Counted from the stretch's first letter, positions 43,268-52,508 are shown. The stretch: 64,000 bases of DNA from Candidatus Woesearchaeota archaeon (GCA_019322435.1 JAHWIR010000014.1:74877-138876), one strand, 5' to 3'. Translations and numbers: made by a program. The notes: a model not told the origin generated them from the letters alone.

Positions 43268-44034
43268 TGAGAATCAAATTAGATGTAACTAAATCTTTAG
43301 AAAAAAATGCAGAAACCTATTTTAACAAGGCAAAAAAAGCAAAGAAAAAACTAGAAGGAGCAAGAGAAGCTTTGGATAAAAGCTATCTAAAGCTTGAGAA
43401 AGCAAGAACAGAAAAACTAGAGCAAGAAAAAGAAAAAGCAAAAATTCAAAGGAAAAAAGCCTGGTATGAAAAATTCAGATGGTTTTATTCTTCAGAAGGA
43501 TTTCTCTGCATTGGAGGCAGAGATGCGACCTCAAACGAGATTGTCATAAAAAAACACATGGATAAAGGTGATATTGTCTTTCACACAAACATGGCAGGCT
43601 CTCCATTCTTTGTCATAAAAACAAAAGACAAAAAACCAACACAATCAACTATAAATGAAGTTGCCCAGGCAACAGCCTCTTACTCCAGAGCATGGAAAGC
43701 AGGCATCACCTCTGCAGAAGTCTTCTTTGTCTCTCCAGACCAGGTAACAAAAGAAGCAAGGCCAGGAGAATTTGTCCCAAAAGGAGCATTCATGATCTAT
43801 GGAAAAAAGAGCACATTAGTTGCAGAACTAAGGCTGGCAATCGGTTTAAAAGATAATCAAATAATTGGAGGCCCAATTGACTCAATAAGAGCACAGACAG
43901 ACAACTTTGTTATAATCTTGCAAGGAAACCAAAAAGCATCAGACACAGCAAAGAAAATAAAGAAAAAATTAAAAAATGGAAACATAGATGATATCATAAG
44001 AATGCTTCCAGCAGGAGGCTGTAAAATACAATGA
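43267..44034 (+). CDS. NFACT-R domain protein (short RqcH/NEMF-like)
   Basis: A 255-residue protein from the ATG at 43267. A Lys/Glu coiled coil at about 10-65 is followed by a full NFACT-R domain: WFYSSEGFLCIGGRDATSNE, DIVFHTNMAGSPFFVIK, ATASYSRAWKAG and GEFVPKGAFMIYGK. In full RqcH/Rqc2/NEMF proteins this part binds the stalled 60S/50S subunit and tRNA. The NFACT-N and helix-hairpin-helix parts are missing, so it is less than half the usual 600-700 residues. Either the gene is split, with NFACT-N elsewhere, or it is a minimal RNA-binding form. It overlaps the pilin-like gene by one base, which is odd for unrelated functions. Confidence 0.85.
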   Translation: MRIKLDVTKSLEKNAETYFNKAKKAKKKLEGAREALDKSYLKLEKARTEKLEQEKEKAKIQRKKAWYEKFRWFYSSEGFLCIGGRDATSNEIVIKKHMDKGDIVFHTNMAGSPFFVIKTKDKKPTQSTINEVAQATASYSRAWKAGITSAEVFFVSPDQVTKEARPGEFVPKGAFMIYGKKSTLVAELRLAIGLKDNQIIGGPIDSIRAQTDNFVIILQGNQKASDTAKKIKKKLKNGNIDDIIRMLPAGGCKIQ

Positions 44035-44039
44035 TTTTT

Positions 44040-44585
44040 CTATTCAAGAATCACTTTGGCTGCATCATATTTTAGTTTGATCATTTCTTTGGCTTCTGGC
44101 ATTAACTTATTCCAAGATCTTTGCAGTTTTCCTTTAATGAACTCTTTAGCTTCATCTGTATCTTTCTTTTTAGAAAGAAAAGCCAGCCCAAACAAAGAGG
44201 GAATATTATCAAAATGAGCCATTGCATCTGCATTAGCAACACATTCTGCTTCAATGGTTTCACGTGGTATTGACTTGCTTCCTCTATGAGCTATAATACA
44301 ATGCTTAACTTGTTCAATCTTCTCTTGAGGGTAATTATATTCTTTTAATAATTTCTCAGCATATTCTGCACCGGATATATGATGATTCTCATAATCTCCG
44401 ATAATACTCCCAATATCATGAAGCCATGCTGCAATCTCAACAATCTCTTTATTAGCTCCTAGTTTTTCAGCTAATTGATTGGCATATTTTACAACAGGAA
44501 CAAAATGATGCTCATAGGATCCTTTAAAAAGATTTGTTGGCTTCTTATGCTCTTCTTCAACTCGCTTTCTAACTTCCTCAATCAT
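44040..44585 (-). CDS. HD-domain phosphohydrolase
   Basis: A 181-residue protein with the metal-binding HD pattern: H26/H27 in YEHHFVPV, HD at 55-56 in AAWLHDIGS, later histidines in NHHISGAEYA and CIIAHRGS, and a final aspartate in NADAMAHF. The family hydrolyses phosphate esters of nucleotides or nucleic-acid ends. The substrate is unknown. Stand-alone genes of this size are common in archaea. It is convergent with the NFACT-R gene (5-nt gap) and divergent from nnrD. TATA-like TATTTAAAT elements lie in the 76-bp spacer. Confidence 0.8.
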   Translation of the reverse strand: MIEEVRKRVEEEHKKPTNLFKGSYEHHFVPVVKYANQLAEKLGANKEIVEIAAWLHDIGSIIGDYENHHISGAEYAEKLLKEYNYPQEKIEQVKHCIIAHRGSKSIPRETIEAECVANADAMAHFDNIPSLFGLAFLSKKKDTDEAKEFIKGKLQRSWNKLMPEAKEMIKLKYDAAKVILE

Positions 44586-44661
44586 AATAAAGAAGAAATA
44601 ACTATTTATTTAAATAATTAATCCAAAAACTTATAAATTAATACTCCTAAATTAATATAAT

Positions 44662-45465
44662 ATGAAATTCCTGAAAAAAAGAGGCCAGCGCAAAGGCGAG
44701 AATGGTAGAGTCCTGGTTATTGGCGGCTCAATAGACTATGTCGGAGCTCCTGCTCTGGCTGCATTAGCTGCATTAAGAACAGGCATTGATCTGTCTGTAG
44801 TAGCTGCTCCTGAAAAAGCCGCATGGCAGATAAACTCATATTCTCCTGATTTAATCACAAAAAAATTCGAAGGAGAATTCTTCAATTGGGATAATGTAAA
44901 AGACATAATTGAACTAGCTGAAAAATTCCATGTCATTGTCATCGGAAACGGCCTTGGCCTAGAGCCTTCAACATTTGACTTTGTAAAAGAAGTTGTTGAA
45001 CGTCTGCCTCAGCCAAAAGTCATTGATGCTGATGCAATCAAAGCACTAAGAGGAGTTGAATTCAACAATGCTGTACTCACACCTCATGAAAAAGAATTCC
45101 AGATACTGACAGATGAAATTCTTCCAGAAGGAGTTGAAAAAAGAGCATCCATTGTAAAGCACTACTCAAACAAGCATAGGATAGTCCTTCTAAAAGGCAA
45201 GACAGACATAATCTCAGATGGAGAAACAGTCAAATACAACAAGACAGGCAATGATGGCATGACAACCGGCGGAACAGGAGATATCCTTGCTGGAATCACA
45301 GCAGGCTTGATAGCGCAAAGTGATGATCTATTGAATTCTGCAGCAAGTGCTGCTTATCTGAATGGAAAAATTGGAGACTTTCTATTGAAGAAAAAAGGCT
45401 ATGGTTTTACAGCTTCTGACATGATTGAACTGATTCCAGAGATTAAGAAAAAAGAGAAGCTTTAA
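44662..45465 (+). CDS. nnrD: ADP/ATP-dependent NAD(P)H-hydrate dehydratase
   Basis: A 267-residue ribokinase-like enzyme of the YjeF C-terminal (carbohydrate kinase) family. GGSIDYVGAPALAALAALRTG near 22-42 and NDGMTTGGTGDILAGI near 195-210 are the nucleotide and active-site motifs. It repairs hydrated, inactive NADH/NADPH. The epimerase half NnrE, often fused, is not present here and would have to be encoded elsewhere. A TATA-like CTTATAAAT lies about 30 bp upstream of the ATG. It runs in the same direction as the following regulator and antiporter but is separated by an operator region. Confidence 0.9.
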   Translation: MKFLKKRGQRKGENGRVLVIGGSIDYVGAPALAALAALRTGIDLSVVAAPEKAAWQINSYSPDLITKKFEGEFFNWDNVKDIIELAEKFHVIVIGNGLGLEPSTFDFVKEVVERLPQPKVIDADAIKALRGVEFNNAVLTPHEKEFQILTDEILPEGVEKRASIVKHYSNKHRIVLLKGKTDIISDGETVKYNKTGNDGMTTGGTGDILAGITAGLIAQSDDLLNSAASAAYLNGKIGDFLLKKKGYGFTASDMIELIPEIKKKEKL

Positions 45466-45471
45466 TTCTAG

Positions 45472-45530
45472 ACTAACATACAAAATAGAAATCTTTATAT
45501 ACTAATATACGTATATGTACGTTAGTATAC
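45472..45530 (+). promoter_or_regulatory. operator array of ACTAAYRTAC half-sites overlapping a TATA box
   Basis: Three copies of a 10-bp element occur: ACTAACATAC (45472-45481), ACTAATATAC (45501-45510), and an inverted ACTAACGTAC (read on the other strand from 45517-45526). The last two form a perfect 8-bp-arm dyad, TATACTAA (45498-45505) and TTAGTATA (45522-45529), around ATACGTAT. The TATA box CTTTATATA (45493-45501) touches the dyad. The next gene encodes a ribbon-helix-helix protein, so autoregulation is likely. Confidence 0.65.
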
Positions 45531-45538
45531 GTAATAAA

Positions 45539-45679
45539 ATGGTAAAACAAGGCAATGATAAGTTTACAATCTCTGTAAACAAGAGAATCAAAGAAGCATT
45601 CAAAAAAATCTGTGAAGAAGAAGGCCTAAAGCCTGGAAAACAGATAGAGAAATTTATGTTAGATTTCGTGAGGAGATAA
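45539..45679 (+). CDS. 46-aa ribbon-helix-helix (CopG-like) regulator
   Basis: The ATG at 45539-45541 opens a 46-codon frame ending TAA at 45677-45679. The product reads MVKQGNDKFTISVNKRIKEAF then a helix, a EGLKPG turn and a second helix. This is the beta-alpha-alpha plan of the MetJ/Arc/CopG DNA-binding fold: the FTISVN strand contacts the major groove as a dimer, and the turn precedes helix B. Its TAA overlaps the antiporter ATG by one base (TAATG), so the two are coupled. The operator array just upstream suggests it represses its own operon. Confidence 0.7.
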   Translation: MVKQGNDKFTISVNKRIKEAFKKICEEEGLKPGKQIEKFMLDFVRR

Positions 45680-47385
45680 TGGAACCTTTATTAGAGATAG
45701 CAATAATATTTGTAACAGCAACTATTTTAGCTTATCTTTCTAAATTAATCAAGCAGCCGATTATCCCAGCTTATATCATTGCAGGGATTGCTTTGGTTGC
45801 AACTGGATTTATTGAAGCAAATTCATTGGTTGAGATCATCTCATCATTAGGCATTGCTTTCTTATTATTCTTAGTTGGTTTGGAAATAGATTTTTCAAGA
45901 CTAAAAAATGTTGGCCTTGTATCCACTGTAGGCTGTACTTTGGTCTGCATGGTATTGTTTGGAACTGGCTTTTTCATAGCAGGGATACTGGGATTGAGCA
46001 CTTTATCTGCAATCTATATCGGATTGGTTGCAGCATTTTCCTCTACAATGATTGTTGTCAAGTTATTATCAGACAAAAACCAGCTAGACACTTTGCATGG
46101 AAAGATAATAATAGGATTTTTGTTGATGCAGGATATCTTTGCAATCATTGCTTTGTTTGTATTATCTACTGTAGATGATGGATTTTCAATCATCAGCCTT
46201 GCAGCAACATTAGGCATGCTTTTTGCAATAGTTGGATTGACTTATATAGGAAGTGCGTTCTTTTTCCCAAAGATATTCAAATTTGCAGCAAAGACAGAAG
46301 AACTTTTGTTCATAACATCAATATCTATCTGTTTAATCTACATAGGAGTATTCCATTATTTAGGATTGTCAATTGCAATAGGAGCATTCTTGGCAGGAGT
46401 TGCACTGGCTAACCTGCCTTATAATTTTGAGATAATCGCAATGATTGAGCCAATAAGGGATTTCTTTGCAGTTGTATTCTTTGTCTCCTTAGGAATGCTT
46501 CTTAACATCAATGTATTGAACACATCTATTGCATTAATCCTTATACTACTGGCCATAACCCTGCTTTTAAAACCTCTATTGATATTAGTCATTGTCTCTT
46601 TATTTGGCTATAAAGCAAAGCCTTCATTCTTCTCATCAATATCATTGGCCCAGGCAAGTGAATTTGGCATGATATTGTTATTATTAGGACTGAGCCTGAA
46701 TCATATAACAAAAGAGCTGTTTTCCTCTGTCATCCTGGTTACAATAATAACAATGACATTGACAGCTTATCTGTTTGAATACAAAAAGTTTGGCTATAAG
46801 ATGTTCAACAGATATTTCAAATTCCTTGAAAAGATCCCTTACAACAAAGAGATTGATTATGATGCTCCTAAGATAAAAAAAGATGTACTGATGATCGGCT
46901 ATGACAGGCTTGGCTATAATATTTTCAGTACTTTATTGAAACAAAACCGCAATGTGGTTGTTGTTGACTACAATCCTGAAGTCATAAAAGACCTGGCTAA
47001 GAAAAAAATTCCGTGCTTGTATGGAGATGTTGGTGATGTTGATATCCTCAACAGGCTTGACTTGAAGAACCTTAAGATGATCATATCCACAATCCCTGAA
47101 AAACAAGACTCTTTGATGCTTATAAAAAAAGCAAGAAGGATGAAAAGCAGGGCATTACTCATTGTAACTTCAATGGGTGTAGATGATGCAATTGACCTGT
47201 ATAAAGCAGGAGCAGATTATGTAATCCTGCCTCACTTCCTGGGCGGAGAAAGGGTCTCATTATTACTGGAAGAAGTAGGAATAGATGTCAACAAGATGCT
47301 GAAATACAAACTAACCCATCTTAAAGAACTAAAAACAAGAAAACATTTAAAACACAAGCACCCAAAAACAAAGAGGCACAAATGA
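45679..47385 (+). CDS. Kef-type CPA2 cation/proton antiporter with TrkA-N domain
   Basis: A 568-residue protein. Residues 1-380 hold about 12 membrane helices of the Na+/H+ exchanger fold (FLLFLVGLEIDFSRLK and GAFLAGVALANLP are typical of CPA2/KefB). A cytosolic RCK/TrkA-N domain begins near 398 with VLMIGYDRLGYNIF, a Rossmann GxxxxG nucleotide-binding loop. It exchanges K+ or Na+ for protons and is gated by NAD(H) or nucleotides. A basic 20-residue tail ends it. The gene overlaps both neighbours, one base with the regulator and 4 bp with YhbY. Confidence 0.9.
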   Translation: MEPLLEIAIIFVTATILAYLSKLIKQPIIPAYIIAGIALVATGFIEANSLVEIISSLGIAFLLFLVGLEIDFSRLKNVGLVSTVGCTLVCMVLFGTGFFIAGILGLSTLSAIYIGLVAAFSSTMIVVKLLSDKNQLDTLHGKIIIGFLLMQDIFAIIALFVLSTVDDGFSIISLAATLGMLFAIVGLTYIGSAFFFPKIFKFAAKTEELLFITSISICLIYIGVFHYLGLSIAIGAFLAGVALANLPYNFEIIAMIEPIRDFFAVVFFVSLGMLLNINVLNTSIALILILLAITLLLKPLLILVIVSLFGYKAKPSFFSSISLAQASEFGMILLLLGLSLNHITKELFSSVILVTIITMTLTAYLFEYKKFGYKMFNRYFKFLEKIPYNKEIDYDAPKIKKDVLMIGYDRLGYNIFSTLLKQNRNVVVVDYNPEVIKDLAKKKIPCLYGDVGDVDILNRLDLKNLKMIISTIPEKQDSLMLIKKARRMKSRALLIVTSMGVDDAIDLYKAGADYVILPHFLGGERVSLLLEEVGIDVNKMLKYKLTHLKELKTRKHLKHKHPKTKRHK

Positions 47386-47642
47386 CAACCTTCAAAAAGA
47401 TAATGGCAGAAAAAGCAAAATACATCCAGCCAATCCTAAGGATAGGCAAAGCAGGAGTCACAGAAGGAGCGATTGAAGAGATAAAAAGGCAGCTAAAGAA
47501 AAGAAAACTCATCAAGATTAAATTATTGAAATCAGCATTAAATGGAAAAGACAAAAAAGAAATGGCAAAAGAGATTGCAGAAAAAACTCGCTCTGAATTG
47601 ATACATCAGGTTGGGTCTGTAATAGTTTTAAATAAGAAATAA
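47382..47642 (+). CDS. yhbY: YhbY / CRM-domain RNA-binding protein
   Basis: An 86-residue single CRM domain. IQPILRIGKAGVTEGAIEEI carries the GxxG-type loop (GKAG) that contacts RNA, followed by IKIKLL and the C-terminal GSVIVLN strand. Bacterial YhbY binds pre-50S ribosomal particles, and archaeal versions probably have a related assembly role. It overlaps the antiporter gene by 4 bp and is the last gene of that unit. It ends 2 nt before the convergent uL16 stop. Confidence 0.85.
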   Translation: MTTFKKIMAEKAKYIQPILRIGKAGVTEGAIEEIKRQLKKRKLIKIKLLKSALNGKDKKEMAKEIAEKTRSELIHQVGSVIVLNKK

Positions 47643-47644
47643 TT

Positions 47645-48172
47645 CTACTTAGGATTTTCACTGACAACTATCTGGCATCCGCAAGGCATTTTATGCTGGA
47701 ATCTTTTCATTGCTGTTTTCGCAGTGTCAAGATTTGATTTGTTCACTTTTAATTCCATTATTGTCTGCCCTTTCTTGACTCTTGCTGCACTTCCAATTGG
47801 GTTTCCAAATGAATGTTTCATACCAGTGCTCATCCTGTCAGCTCCTGCTCCTGCAGCCAACGGATTCTCTCTCATGATATGATGTGGATAAGTCTTAATT
47901 TTTAAGAAATATGCTCTTTTCCCTATTGTATTCTCCAATAATCTGTTGCTTGACTGCCTTGCTGCTTCAAATGCATTGTGCCTTATATTGCACTCCACTT
48001 TTGACTTCAGCTCAAGAGTATAGCCAAACTGCCTTGCAGCATTCCCCATATCAAACCTCACAACAGTAATATTAGGTGTTGTCTTGATATAAGACTTCTG
48101 TCTAAACTTACTGATCCTAGTATAAGGCCTGTCTACTCTCCTATACGCACAAAATTTTCTTGTCTTTGCCAT
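47645..48172 (-). CDS. rpl10e: large ribosomal subunit protein uL16 (archaeal L10e form)
   Basis: A 175-residue protein with the archaeal/eukaryotic uL16 pattern: KFCAYRRVDRPYTRISK at the start, MRENPLAAGAGADRMSTGM (the loop reaching toward the peptidyl-transferase centre), GMKHSFGNPIG, and CGCQIVV near the end. It is full length. It lies alone, with a TATA box about 25 bp upstream preceded by AATTTCGATACC (separate entry), so its transcript is probably leaderless. Confidence 0.97.
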   Translation of the reverse strand: MAKTRKFCAYRRVDRPYTRISKFRQKSYIKTTPNITVVRFDMGNAARQFGYTLELKSKVECNIRHNAFEAARQSSNRLLENTIGKRAYFLKIKTYPHHIMRENPLAAGAGADRMSTGMKHSFGNPIGSAARVKKGQTIMELKVNKSNLDTAKTAMKRFQHKMPCGCQIVVSENPK

Positions 48173-48194
48173 AGGGATTAGGATTAAAAGTTGG

Positions 48195-48214
48195 TTTATA
48201 AAGGTATCGAAATT
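48195..48214 (-). promoter_or_regulatory. uL16 promoter with AATTTCGATAC element
   Basis: The reverse strand reads AATTTCGATACCTTTATAAA. The TATA part is about 25 bp from the uL16 start at 48172. The AATTTCGATAC part matches elements directly upstream of TATA boxes at 9345-9369 and 58367-58411. It overlaps the stop codon of the LamG gene. Confidence 0.5.
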
Positions 48215-51200
48215 ATATTACAGAACTCGCGTCTAATTTTGACATATTAAAAGGTTTATCATCAATCCTAAATTTCTTATTGCTTTCTAACGGAACAGTT
48301 CCCATCGACTCTCCGCTATCAGTAAGAATCCCTAATTTCATACTAGGAGTATTTTTTGGGACTACTTTCTCTACCACATTACCATCACAAATTTCTTTTA
48401 CAGCATAAGCAGTTCCTGGTGTCGGACATGGCTTTACTATTATTAATGCGATTATTATTATTACAAACACTATTACTAAGAATACTATTGAACTTAGTAG
48501 TTGTCCTTTTTTATTTTTTTGCTTTCTTTTTATATAAAAAAATCCAAATGTAATTATAAAGACTGATAGCAATGCTCCAATTGTTGTAAATTCTGGCACA
48601 GCCGCTGATATTTCTCCCCCTACTGGAGCATCAAGTACTTCAGCAGCCCGTTTTCCAATAGGCTGAGAGCTGGTAAAGTATAAACCAGCTGAAATTTCTC
48701 CCACAGTTAAATTATTTGTTGGTCTGAAGTCCCAGCTAACATTCCCACCTATAATGTTTTCACTAATAGGATCTTTTCCACCTATTACTGAAGTATGGTC
48801 TACATTTTCAGGACCTACTACATCAAATATACTAAATTTCTTTACTGTTCCATTCCTAACAGAAGTTATCCTATAGCAAAAAGTATGATGTCCGCTAACT
48901 GGATTTGGATTGCCTTCTGCATTCGCTGTATAAACATTAACAGTCACATCAACATCTGCTGTAGCATCTTTGAAATTCACAACCTCCTCTGCAATAGCAT
49001 CTCCTGGTATAGAACAAGCAGTTGGTTCTATTGGTATATCTGCACTGCAATACTCAAGTCCATCCTGGGTTCCATCATTCGGAGTTAAGCATGCTGACCA
49101 ATTCTCTCTTCCAAGAGTCTCTTCTGACATAATTGTTTGGGTTTGGTTTTCATACAATGCCTGGATTTGCTCTGGTGATAATGCTCTATCAAATATCATT
49201 AGTTCGTCTATTGTTCCGTTGAAATAATATATACCTGCAGCTGCTTGCCTGCCAATAGCAACCTCAGTGCCAAGATAATTTATACTTCCTGTTCCAGGGT
49301 CAGCATCTTTATAAGCACCATTAATAAAAGCTGAACAATGAGTCCCATTATAAACTCCAACTACATGAGTCCATTCTCCCCAGTCAAATGAGTTTGCTGG
49401 GGTTTTGAATGATTCACAGACATCATGCAATTTAAAATGAAGGGATTTAGTATCCTGTACAGAAAACCAAACTCCAGAATTCCATCCTGCATTGCTTCCT
49501 CTATGGTATATGGTTGAATGGCCTGCTGAATAGGTTGGATTAATCCAAGCAGAGACAGTAATATTCTCTGTTACAGCAAGACTTCCTCCATCAGCTACAT
49601 CAATATAATCATCCACACCATCAAACTCATAAGCACCCCAGGTGTCATAACCTCCTGATGACTGCCAAACTGGCCCGCTTATATTTCCATTATTCCCATA
49701 TCCGCTGTAATCCTTTGCTGTCTTATTATAAAGCTCTAAAATTTCTGAAGCAGACAAAGCTTTTGAGTATACTTTTACTTCGTCTGCTGTTCCATTAAGA
49801 TATTTATTACTAGAACCCTTGCCTATTCCGACTATCCCTGCTATATCTGCTAAGTTACCATCTGTTTTCCAATAAGTAGAAGATACATTCATACCATCAA
49901 AATATATTTCTGCATGTGTCCCATCATAAACTACAGCGTAATAATGCCATCCACTAACATCGAGAACTCCGCTTGTTACTGCCTGATGCCAAGGTTCACC
50001 ATCTGTAGCTGCATATACTGAAAGCGTATTAGTTGATGTTCTAAACAGTTCTATTTGATTTCTTCTCCAATGCAATGGGTCGCTTGTTGCTACTATAGTC
50101 TCTTGAAGATTAAACCAACCACTCATAGTAACAGCATCAGTAAAATTAAAACTCTGATCAAAAGGAACACTAATATAATCATTAATACCATCAAACTCAT
50201 AAGCCTGCCCGTACTTGCCGCTGTCAGTAAGAACTGCACCATTATACACTATTCCATCATTACCAAATATTGAACTGTCATCTGCATTGCCTTCAAACCT
50301 CCAGTCTCCTCTTAAACTGCCTCCCTGATCTTCATATATATCTTGTATTTCATCAGCTGATAAAGTTCTGTTATAAATCATAACTTCATCTAAAGTTAAA
50401 TTTCCTTTTCCAGAGCCATAATCTGCACCAAGATAAAGATAATAATTATCAAGAGTAAATGAACCATTAACATCATCAACATTAACTTCAACACTATTCT
50501 TATAAACAATAGTAGCTGTGCTATTATAAACTAATGCTATATGAATCCACTCATTTAAATTGTTGGTTATCGCAAAATTAGAATCACCCTCACTTAAATC
50601 ATTATGTCTCCAAATAATAGTGTCATTTTCTAACCTATGATAAAAATCTACTGTCCCTGTATCTATAGCTGTATCATATTTTATTGTTCCAGCTCTATCA
50701 GAAGCTGCCCCTGTCCAGCCGAAGATTTTTACCCAATATGAAATAGTAAAGTTTTGTGTTAAACTAAGGCTTGAATCCTTACCGCAATCAATATAATCAT
50801 CCACACCATCAAACTCATAAGCCTTTCCAACCATACCATCGCTTGTCAAGGTTGCTCCTGTCACTATCCCATCATTTCCAAAAGTAGAATTATCCTCTGC
50901 ATTGCCTTCAAACTGCCATTCTCCAACCATATGTGGTTTTTGTTCATTATATAAACTTCTTACTTCACTTGGAGTTAAACTTTTGTTGAAAAATATAATT
51001 TCGTCTAGTGTTCCATCAAATGCAGTGCCTGCATCCACAGCACCAATCTGAAATGTCTTAGTATTAGAAAGATTCAAAATAGTAGCCATATTATTCTCAG
51101 CACCTGTTTCATTAGATTCTAATACACCATTTCTATAAACCTGTAACCTGCCCAGTTCACGATTACAAATAAAAACATGATGTATCCATTCTCCAACATC

Positions 51201-52508
51201 ATCATAATTGCCTCCAGCAGTATAAGACCTCGCAGAACCATTAGAGATTAATATAGCAGAATGTGTGGTTGAAAAATAAATTGAAAATCCTGCATTAGCT
51301 GGACTGGTTAAGCTGTCTTTCTTCCCCAATATAGCATCGGTATTAGAAGTATCAGCATTATTTACCCATACACTTACTGAAAAAGAAGTATTATAACCTT
51401 GGTCTAAAACATCACCCATATCAATATAATCATTTCCATCAAAATCATAAGCCTCTCCAACCAATCCTTCTCTTGTTAAAACTGCTCCTGTTACATTCCC
51501 ATCATTATTATTAGAAGTTGAATCATCTGCGTTGCCTTCAAATCTCCAATGTCCTACTTGTTCAGAACTATCAACTGCTGTATGCTCTCCACCTTCTCCA
51601 GCAGCATGGTCTCCTTCTGAATCTGGTTCTTTTATTGCTTCAAACGGCATATTCAAAACAGCAATTGAAACATTATCCACATACCAGTTTATTATACTCT
51701 TGACAGAATCGCAGTCTGCATCATAAGTATTATTAGCACTAACTCCCAAATCCTGGTCAATATAAGCATATTGTCCGCTGCTTGTATTATACAAGTCCTC
51801 TATTTCTGAAGCTGATAAAGTTCTGTTCCAGAGGATTACTTCATCTATTGTTCCGTCAAAATTTCTAACTCCTGTATTGTCATCGCCTATATATAACGGA
51901 TTTGTATCTGTAATTCCTGATAAATCCCCTTGTGTATCTGGAGTCCCAGATAATTCTCCATTAATGTACCATGTTGTTAATCCATCTGAAGCTACTGTGC
52001 AACTAATATGACTCCATTGATTAAATGGAACTGAATTTGCTCCAGAATATATTATTTGTCCCCCATTTACTAACATGGCTACCATTCCATTTGATTGAAA
52101 CACTATATACCCTCCTGCTGCTGAACCTGTCCCTTTTTGAATTACTCTTCCTGCTGTTTCTCCAACACTTCTTGGATTTACCCAAGCAGAAATTGTAAAA
52201 CCATTTGTTAATAATTGAGAACTATCATGAGCGATTTCAATATGGCTATTGCTTCCATCAAACTCATAAGCCTTTCCAACCCTGCCTTCATCTGTCCATG
52301 TTGCTCCTGTTACTGTTCCATCATTATTATTAGAAGTTTCATCTTCAGCATAAAGCTCAAATCTCCATTCAGCAACCAAGCCGTCTGTAAATCTGTTATG
52401 GGCTCCAATCCAAGGATTTGAATGCGTTGGAGCTGTCGCAGCAAACACAATACACGCGATTATCGAGCCTAATATCAAGCTAAGAATTAACTTTCTTGTC
52501 TTCATCAT
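48213..52508 (-). CDS. LamG-repeat surface protein with VPEF anchor and pilin-like C-terminal segment
   Basis: A 1431-residue protein. The N-terminal helix (about 7-24) is a signal or anchor. Five LamG domains follow, built like those of the giant protein: the first opens THSNPWIGAH...EWRFELYAEDE, the last closes ALYENQTQTI then ACLTPNDG. A beta-rich domain precedes VPEF at 1304-1307, a membrane helix and the basic KRKQKNKK. The frame then goes on instead of stopping: after G1335 comes a second hydrophobic helix (about 1338-1356), then about 75 polar residues. The KKG-QLLS junction resembles a prepilin peptidase site. The join lies in an A-rich tract (48505-48530), so a frameshift or sequencing error is possible, although no start codon precedes the pilin-like part. 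A pilin-like gene is divergent. Confidence 0.88.
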   Translation of the reverse strand: MMKTRKLILSLILGSIIACIVFAATAPTHSNPWIGAHNRFTDGLVAEWRFELYAEDETSNNNDGTVTGATWTDEGRVGKAYEFDGSNSHIEIAHDSSQLLTNGFTISAWVNPRSVGETAGRVIQKGTGSAAGGYIVFQSNGMVAMLVNGGQIIYSGANSVPFNQWSHISCTVASDGLTTWYINGELSGTPDTQGDLSGITDTNPLYIGDDNTGVRNFDGTIDEVILWNRTLSASEIEDLYNTSSGQYAYIDQDLGVSANNTYDADCDSVKSIINWYVDNVSIAVLNMPFEAIKEPDSEGDHAAGEGGEHTAVDSSEQVGHWRFEGNADDSTSNNNDGNVTGAVLTREGLVGEAYDFDGNDYIDMGDVLDQGYNTSFSVSVWVNNADTSNTDAILGKKDSLTSPANAGFSIYFSTTHSAILISNGSARSYTAGGNYDDVGEWIHHVFICNRELGRLQVYRNGVLESNETGAENNMATILNLSNTKTFQIGAVDAGTAFDGTLDEIIFFNKSLTPSEVRSLYNEQKPHMVGEWQFEGNAEDNSTFGNDGIVTGATLTSDGMVGKAYEFDGVDDYIDCGKDSSLSLTQNFTISYWVKIFGWTGAASDRAGTIKYDTAIDTGTVDFYHRLENDTIIWRHNDLSEGDSNFAITNNLNEWIHIALVYNSTATIVYKNSVEVNVDDVNGSFTLDNYYLYLGADYGSGKGNLTLDEVMIYNRTLSADEIQDIYEDQGGSLRGDWRFEGNADDSSIFGNDGIVYNGAVLTDSGKYGQAYEFDGINDYISVPFDQSFNFTDAVTMSGWFNLQETIVATSDPLHWRRNQIELFRTSTNTLSVYAATDGEPWHQAVTSGVLDVSGWHYYAVVYDGTHAEIYFDGMNVSSTYWKTDGNLADIAGIVGIGKGSSNKYLNGTADEVKVYSKALSASEILELYNKTAKDYSGYGNNGNISGPVWQSSGGYDTWGAYEFDGVDDYIDVADGGSLAVTENITVSAWINPTYSAGHSTIYHRGSNAGWNSGVWFSVQDTKSLHFKLHDVCESFKTPANSFDWGEWTHVVGVYNGTHCSAFINGAYKDADPGTGSINYLGTEVAIGRQAAAGIYYFNGTIDELMIFDRALSPEQIQALYENQTQTIMSEETLGRENWSACLTPNDGTQDGLEYCSADIPIEPTACSIPGDAIAEEVVNFKDATADVDVTVNVYTANAEGNPNPVSGHHTFCYRITSVRNGTVKKFSIFDVVGPENVDHTSVIGGKDPISENIIGGNVSWDFRPTNNLTVGEISAGLYFTSSQPIGKRAAEVLDAPVGGEISAAVPEFTTIGALLSVFIITFGFFYIKRKQKNKKGQLLSSIVFLVIVFVIIIIALIIVKPCPTPGTAYAVKEICDGNVVEKVVPKNTPSMKLGILTDSGESMGTVPLESNKKFRIDDKPFNMSKLDASSVI

